IMG/VR virus record: IMGVR_UViG_3300043449_001372
Coordinates: 1 to 46,155 of that record
Length of the DNA: 46,155 nt
From: a virus
Direction: 5' to 3' (one strand)
Below, one piece after another: positions 41,408-46,155 of the stretch. The position numbers were made by a program, and so were the translations under genes. The notes beneath the pieces were generated by a model. It saw only the letters and a program-made list of their open reading frames with translations, was not told the origin of the DNA and searched no databases. Position 1 is the first letter of the stretch, and each line of letters begins with the position of its first letter.

Positions 41408-41785
41408 TTAATTGCTTTCGTATTTGAAATATATTTTGTTTTGTTTTATGTCGAGCAGTGGGTTTTGTTTAATTATGTCTAAATCAATATCCTTGAAGTA
41501 ACTAAGATCTAAATAAGTTGCTTTATAAAGTTTATATAAGCTATAGTCTCGCCTTCCTGCTAATCGGATATATTGTGCTTTAAAAGCTATATCCGTGTTG
41601 TCGTTGAAAAGAGGAGTGGCATTAAGTAAAAAGCTGTGACCCGCTAGGTTTCGATAATTATTTTTATCGCGGTTGTTTTTCGGTATTAGCTTTTTGCCAG
41701 AATGACGCTCTAACATAGATAACATTATTTTAGGGTCACAATTAGATTCAGACTCCAGTAGTTCTAGGTTGAAAAATAAAGCCAT
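41408..41785 (-). CDS. Unknown small protein
   Basis: A 125-residue protein rich in Leu, Lys, Asn and Tyr, with no signal peptide, membrane segment or recognisable motif (MALFFNLELLESESNCDPKI at the start). Composition is more AT-driven than its neighbours. It starts just after a strong leftward promoter and lies three bases before the SSB gene, so it is the first gene of that unit. Could be a regulatory or host-takeover protein, but this is speculation. Confidence 0.6.
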   Translation of the reverse strand: MALFFNLELLESESNCDPKIMLSMLERHSGKKLIPKNNRDKNNYRNLAGHSFLLNATPLFNDNTDIAFKAQYIRLAGRRDYSLYKLYKATYLDLSYFKDIDLDIIKQNPLLDIKQNKIYFKYESN

Positions 41786-41804
41786 TTTGTGTAACTCAGA
41801 CTAT

Positions 41805-41833
41805 ATTATATCACAGTGACCAACATCTGACAA
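41805..41833 (-). promoter_or_regulatory. Leftward promoter for the SSB unit
   Basis: On the - strand: TTGTCA (41833-41828), 17-bp spacer ending TGA, TATAAT (41810-41805). A short dyad TCACTGTGA (41819-41811) overlaps the extended -10. The start would be near 41798, about 12 bases before the ATG. Confidence 0.85.
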
Positions 41834-41844
41834 GTGTAAATTTA

Positions 41845-43140
41845 TCATACCGTTATTACCTGCCATCCCTTGCGTAAATAAAGCGCAAGGCGATCGTTGT
41901 TTTGTTTCTTATCTGCGTAGCCAGCAAAATTAATGTCCACTACTAGCGGGTCTAACTTGCCGTCATGCATACGCTGTACACGACCCACAATCTGCTCTAG
42001 TAAACTATCGTTGCTCATTGGGGCTGCAAGGATAACGCAGGATAAGCTGTTAATAGAAATGCCTTCTGAGAAGATTTGCCTTGAGCCGCATATGGCTTTT
42101 TTCTCTCCACTGAGAACTTGCTGTTTGACAAGTTGTCTGTCTTCAAATTCTGTGTCGCCTGTAACAACCGCGCAATCATCACCAATGTATTCCTTGACTT
42201 TATGTAAAAACTCTACTCGATCTGCAATAACCAAAACCGAATGTCCACTAGCAATATGCATTTGTGCTAGTTCAGCAATAAACCACCTGTACTTTTCAGA
42301 TTCTAGTAGTTCTGTTACTTTTTCAACCCAAGGCACACCAGGCTTGAGTGTGATTCCACTCTTAACAATATGCACAGTGGGAGTAAGCGTGTTTGACTGC
42401 GGCGGCTTGTAAACTAATGGGCCAAAGTAGTCACGGAATAAAATGTGCTTGCCGTCTTTGCGAATCATTGTGCCACTAAGGGCGATTCGGTAGCGGGCAT
42501 GAAAAGCATCCACTGTTTGTGCAAATGTAGTGGCAGGACAGTGGTGTGCCTCGTCCAGGATAATAGTCCCAAAACTCTTAGCCAAATCTGCACTATGCTT
42601 AGCAAGGGTTTGGATGTTGGCAACTGTGATGAAATGGTCTTCGTGGTCCATTCGTCCACCACCAATAAGTCCGCACGGCGTCCCGAATAAGACGGTGATT
42701 TCTTCGCACCACTGGTCGCGGAGTGCTGCGGTGTGGGTAATAACAAGAGTTTTTTGTCCGAACTTGTGTGCAAGGTGTAAGGCTGTAAAAGTCTTTCCCC
42801 ATCCCACAAGGGCATTGATAAAGCACGTGTCGTCGATTGGGTCATAAACCACTTGTTGTTCGGGTCGTAGAGGATATTTAGGCGTTGGGAAAGGTACATC
42901 CTCACATACTCGTTTATCAATGATTTCATAGTCTTCAGGCACTAAGTCTAGGCGACCTTGTGGGATTGACAGTATGCCTTTGGGCAGCACTTTGTAGTTT
43001 TTGATACTTTCCACTGTGGCAAACTGCTTTGACCCAGTGTCTTTTTTGATTTTGTATGTTAGCTCTTTGATAACCTTTTTAGTGTGTTCTACCCCAGGGT
43101 TATCCATGTAAATGCGATTTGATATTACTGCTTTAGGCAT
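41845..43140 (-). CDS. Superfamily 2 DNA helicase (UvsW-like)
   Basis: A 431-residue ATP-dependent helicase. Motif I GWGKT (113-117), Ia THTAALRDQW (135-144), II DEAH (196-199), III SGT (222-224), VI QIVGRVQR at about 386-393. The size and motif spacing match phage UvsW-type helicases that drive branch migration and recombination-dependent replication. The ATG overlaps the preceding small gene by eight bases. Positioned between polymerase and SSB genes. Confidence 0.9.
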   Translation of the reverse strand: MPKAVISNRIYMDNPGVEHTKKVIKELTYKIKKDTGSKQFATVESIKNYKVLPKGILSIPQGRLDLVPEDYEIIDKRVCEDVPFPTPKYPLRPEQQVVYDPIDDTCFINALVGWGKTFTALHLAHKFGQKTLVITHTAALRDQWCEEITVLFGTPCGLIGGGRMDHEDHFITVANIQTLAKHSADLAKSFGTIILDEAHHCPATTFAQTVDAFHARYRIALSGTMIRKDGKHILFRDYFGPLVYKPPQSNTLTPTVHIVKSGITLKPGVPWVEKVTELLESEKYRWFIAELAQMHIASGHSVLVIADRVEFLHKVKEYIGDDCAVVTGDTEFEDRQLVKQQVLSGEKKAICGSRQIFSEGISINSLSCVILAAPMSNDSLLEQIVGRVQRMHDGKLDPLVVDINFAGYADKKQNNDRLALYLRKGWQVITV

Positions 43141-43381
43141 CCACTATTCCAAAACATTCTTTTATATCGTCCCGAATCTCACGCAGTGCATCATATGTCC
43201 ACTCGCAAGCTAATTCACCACTAGCACTATTACCAACTGGAATACGGTACGTTTCAATTTTGTCAATGCACTCTTGCGCGGTAAGTTTAACTAGCTGCTC
43301 AATAAATTTGGTTTGTGCTTCCCAGCTATCGCCGCCAGCACTAGCTGCTTTATCCCAAAGCGATCTGATTTTATCATTCAT
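43133..43381 (-). CDS. Small conserved protein, unknown function
   Basis: An 82-residue, mixed-charge helical protein (MNDKIRSLWDKAASAGGDSW, then LVKLTAQECIDKIETYRIPV). ATG 43381 is chosen: GGAG lies 6 bases upstream and the start overlaps the preceding stop as ATGA. A TTG four codons upstream is less likely. It overlaps the helicase start by eight bases. Proteins of this length with a C-terminal AxxxREIRDDIKECFG helix recur in phages without a known role. Confidence 0.65.
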   Translation of the reverse strand: MNDKIRSLWDKAASAGGDSWEAQTKFIEQLVKLTAQECIDKIETYRIPVGNSASGELACEWTYDALREIRDDIKECFGIVDA

Positions 43382-43947
43382 ACCATTCTCCAACTATCTG
43401 GCTTAACTGTTTCACAAAAGCCATAAAATAAAAATCCTAAACCAAGGTTTAGTACTCTAGCATACTGTTCGTGCTCACTAGGGCGATGTAGTGATAAGAA
43501 CCGTGAACTAATGCCTTCCAGTTCAATCACACATCCTAGACCATCCGCAGGTAAAACTTGTTTGATCTTCCTTGTAGTCAGTTTGGCGCGAGTATTTTTT
43601 TCGTATTGAAATACTCGCCCACTACTGTCAATAAACCAAGCTGTTGATTTGCCCAACTTGATTAAATCAGCCAGCAAGTATACGGCAGTGCGAATAGGGT
43701 AAAGCTTTTCGCCTTGCGCTTTTAGCGCTAACCTGCGTAACCCTAGGGTCGGCTGTGGCAAGTTCTTGTCGTCTACTAACCTAGCAGTAAGGCTAGTAAC
43801 ATTATTGTTGTCTACGTACTCTGTGTAAAAGAAAACAAGCCCGTCACGCTGTACGGGCTGTTTATCTGCTAATTTAAATACGGGCCAAACTATCTCCGAC
43901 AACGTGGTAAACTTCTTCAAAGTGTCCAAAGCTATAGTCCTGTCCAA
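43378..43947 (-). CDS. Unknown protein overlapping the polymerase gene
   Basis: Up to 189 residues. The frame has no early ATG or GTG. The longest form starts at TTG 43947, with other TTG codons at 43929, 43920 and 43902, so the start is uncertain. The longest form would overlap the end of the DNA polymerase gene by 74 bases. The protein is basic in its middle (KNTRAKLTTRKIKQVLPADG) and has no membrane segment. It lies between polymerase and helicase genes, suggesting a replication-associated role. No family recognised. Confidence 0.6.
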   Translation of the reverse strand: MDRTIALDTLKKFTTLSEIVWPVFKLADKQPVQRDGLVFFYTEYVDNNNVTSLTARLVDDKNLPQPTLGLRRLALKAQGEKLYPIRTAVYLLADLIKLGKSTAWFIDSSGRVFQYEKNTRAKLTTRKIKQVLPADGLGCVIELEGISSRFLSLHRPSEHEQYARVLNLGLGFLFYGFCETVKPDSWRMV

Positions 43948-46155
43948 TATCTTGATCTACACCAATTGGTGAGTTAGGGATTTCACAACCCCACTTGTGC
44001 TGTGTATTACGCTTTAGGATTTCGCAGTATTCTTCAACACAGTCATCACGAACAATGGCAACAACAGAGTCATGTACCAGCATAAAGATTTTAGCGTCTA
44101 GCCCTTTCGCCGCAATCTCATTTGCTGTTCGCATAGCTCCAAGTAAGTTAACATCGGATGCAAGACTTTGTACTTCGGCGTTGATTCCACTACGCACTTC
44201 GTGAGCGGCAATGCCTTTATCCGCGCTAAAGACATTAGGTAGTCTGCGTTTCCGACCAAAGAATGAGTATGTGTAACCATTAGTTTCAATAAATCGTTTG
44301 CGATCATCAAGCCATTTCTTTAGCTTGCTGAATTTAGTAAAGTATTGTTTAATATCGTCGCGGGCTTGTTCAACTGGATAGCTCTCACCTTCTGGCAATC
44401 CTTTAGTAACAGTTGCGGCAACTTTGTTAGCCCCCGAACCATAAAGAATACCAAACGAAATAGCCTTTGCACTTTGACGCATAGAGCCATACAGCTTTTT
44501 AACGTCTTCAACAGCACAAGGCAAGTTAAATACCATTTTAGCAATTGTTGAGTGAAAGTCACCACCGCTAGAGAAAACTTCTTGCAAGTTCTTGTCACCA
44601 CTCAACACAGCAGCGTAATACATTTCTGCTGTTGTCAAGTCTTGAGAAACAATCTTGTAGCCTGGTGGGGCTTGCAAGCAACCCTTGATAATTGGGTCAT
44701 CACGAGGAATCTGTTGAGCATTAAACTTACCGCTAGAACTAAGACGTCCACTAGTAGTAAAGATCAAGTTGAAGTTTGTACGAATACGCCCATCACGATC
44801 AATTTCTGGTAGAATCTTAGAAATATAAGTATTCTGAATCTTGCCCAGCTGACGAACTTTTAGAATCGCCGCTGGCAGTGCATGCTCTTCGGACAACTCA
44901 CCGAGCACTTCTGCATCGGTCGAAACTGCTCCGGTAGCTGTCTTTTTACCAGTAGGAGCAAGCCCCAGGTAATCGAAAAGCACAACACGAAGCTGCATAA
45001 CTGAGTTAGGGTTAAAGATTTTTCCACTGTCGCGCTCATACTGTTTTACTGCCTCAAAACTATAAACAACTTTTTTGGCTTCCTCAATCTCATAGTCCAA
45101 GTACTTACTAGCAGCAGCCATACGCTCTGTGCTAACGGGAATACCTACTTCTTCCATGTCCATAAGGAACAATGTACCTGGAATCAGGATTTCACTGTAA
45201 ACCTTGCGTAGCTTTTCGTTCGCTTGAACAATAGGCCAGAATTTATGGAAAAGGTCAAAAGTAACGGCAGTGTCAATACTAGCGTACTTAGCGATTGTTT
45301 CAAACGGGATAAGGTCATAAGTAAAGTCATCCTGAAGCATACCGTGACTTGCACAGTATTCTTTCTTAAAGCTGTCTAGCTCACTGTCATAATCGCCATA
45401 ATCGGTGTACTTTAGGGCCAGCGGCTTCAGACCATGACTGTCGGTTTCATCCAACACATAGTGCATAACCATTGTATCGTGTACTCGATCACGCGGAAAG
45501 TCGATGCCAAGGTGATACTTAATCATCTTGAAGTCGAACTTCATGTTGTGAAACACTGGATGGAATGTATTAGCAATTTTTTGTAGCAGTGCAATACACA
45601 ACTCATCTAAACAATCGGTTTCAATATAACGACCCTGATGAGTTTTGTATGTTAGAGACAATCCAAGTACGTAACCGTCGCGTGGGTAAAGTGCAGTTGT
45701 TTCTGTGTCCCAAGCAACAAAACCTTGTGCATTATCCAAGATTTCGCGTAAGTAACGCTTGGCTTCTGCTGTGTCCTGAATACCAGCATAATCGCCACTG
45801 GTTGTAGTAGGTTTAAGCTCACCTTTGATGTACTTGTGAATTTTGTCACAAGCACGCTGAAAGTCTGGTTTGCCCTCTGGCTTAAAACTCAACATGGCTG
45901 GATTCGAGATAGCAATAAACTTATCGTCTACTAACTGGCCTGCCATGTTTGTGACGGATGTAATCTTGGCATACTCTTTGGCGGCTTCCGCACCCACCAA
46001 GATAACGTAATCGTACTCAGTTAAATCAACCTCTAGGTCAACATCTTTTTTCAGCAATTTAGTAATTGGCACTGAACTCATGTGATAGTGATCGAATTCA
46101 AACTCGAAATAATCACTATAACGTGTGCGATTGGGTGCTTTATCAATTAGCGCAA
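43874..46155 (-). CDS. polA: Family A DNA polymerase with 3'-5' exonuclease, N-terminus cut by window
   Basis: The replicative polymerase. Numbered from the first in-window ATG (46081): exonuclease motifs WDTET (124-128), HNMKFDF (178-184) and YASID (266-270). Polymerase motif A SQDLTTAEMYY near 478, motif B RQSAKAISFGILYG near 535-548, motif C VHDSVV near 667-672. The frame stays open upstream of 46081 to the window edge (ALIDKAPNRTRYSDY...), and no ribosome site precedes that ATG, so the real start is outside. Residues about 22-85 (VILVGAEAAKEYA, then ISNPAML) resemble the C-terminal half of a uracil-DNA-glycosylase-like domain. Confidence 0.95.
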   Translation of the reverse strand, partial: ALIDKAPNRTRYSDYFEFEFDHYHMSSVPITKLLKKDVDLEVDLTEYDYVILVGAEAAKEYAKITSVTNMAGQLVDDKFIAISNPAMLSFKPEGKPDFQRACDKIHKYIKGELKPTTTSGDYAGIQDTAEAKRYLREILDNAQGFVAWDTETTALYPRDGYVLGLSLTYKTHQGRYIETDCLDELCIALLQKIANTFHPVFHNMKFDFKMIKYHLGIDFPRDRVHDTMVMHYVLDETDSHGLKPLALKYTDYGDYDSELDSFKKEYCASHGMLQDDFTYDLIPFETIAKYASIDTAVTFDLFHKFWPIVQANEKLRKVYSEILIPGTLFLMDMEEVGIPVSTERMAAASKYLDYEIEEAKKVVYSFEAVKQYERDSGKIFNPNSVMQLRVVLFDYLGLAPTGKKTATGAVSTDAEVLGELSEEHALPAAILKVRQLGKIQNTYISKILPEIDRDGRIRTNFNLIFTTSGRLSSSGKFNAQQIPRDDPIIKGCLQAPPGYKIVSQDLTTAEMYYAAVLSGDKNLQEVFSSGGDFHSTIAKMVFNLPCAVEDVKKLYGSMRQSAKAISFGILYGSGANKVAATVTKGLPEGESYPVEQARDDIKQYFTKFSKLKKWLDDRKRFIETNGYTYSFFGRKRRLPNVFSADKGIAAHEVRSGINAEVQSLASDVNLLGAMRTANEIAAKGLDAKIFMLVHDSVVAIVRDDCVEEYCEILKRNTQHKWGCEIPNSPIGVDQDIGQDYSFGHFEEVYHVVGDSLARI

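Noticed and set aside
1-46155. tRNA genes, integrase, attachment sites or lysogeny repressor
   Set aside because: No cloverleaf with a CCA-proximal stem, no recombinase motif and no helix-turn-helix repressor-like gene was found by eye. A subtle one could be missed.

Overview
This window is part of a tailed-phage genome (Caudoviricetes). No cellular housekeeping genes, tRNAs, rRNAs, CRISPR arrays or insertion sequences are visible. A tail-tube gene followed directly by tail-assembly chaperones and a very long tape measure, with no sheath gene between them, points to a long non-contractile (siphovirus-type) tail. A two-component spanin with a lipobox o-spanin, a GH19 endolysin and several Sec signal peptides point to a Gram-negative host. 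The DNA is AT-rich. Six predicted promoters have a perfect TATAAT and a 17-bp spacer, so transcription here looks dependent on host sigma-70 RNA polymerase.

Layout: 1-30918 is read on the + strand and 30959-46155 on the - strand, meeting at a two-way terminator near 30940. The + arm begins with the tail (1-24458): a truncated tail-terminator-like gene, the tail tube, chaperones joined by a lambda-style -1 frameshift (GGGAAAC at 1928), a 2214-residue tape measure with its own promoter, hub and minor tail proteins, and about 14 kb of adhesins and fibre-like proteins (collagen-like, Mtd-like, LamG, PA14, Calx-beta and glycine-rich modules). Two of these adhesin blocks end in small paralogous tail-assembly-chaperone-like genes. 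Lysis follows (24477-25785: i-spanin, o-spanin, endolysin). Next comes a tight cassette of six unrecognised envelope-targeted genes (25787-29692), then phoH and a conserved small phage protein.

The - arm, read leftward, starts with a family A DNA polymerase that runs off the window edge, with remnants of a uracil-DNA-glycosylase-like domain at its N side. It continues with a UvsW-like helicase, an ssDNA-binding protein, an SbcD/SbcC (gp47/gp46-like) pair with a glutaredoxin between them, an Hjc-like resolvase, a FEN-type exonuclease, dUTPase and a class II (B12-dependent) ribonucleotide reductase. Together these form a replication, recombination and dNTP-supply module. A separate operon (32918-30959) carries a glycine-rich protein, a collagen-like protein and a Dps-type ferritin. 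It starts at a promoter region with two perfect inverted repeats.

The best candidate for an undescribed system is the envelope cassette at 25787-29692. The best-supported mechanistic finding is the programmed frameshift. Most functional names rest on motifs read by eye. No database search was possible.
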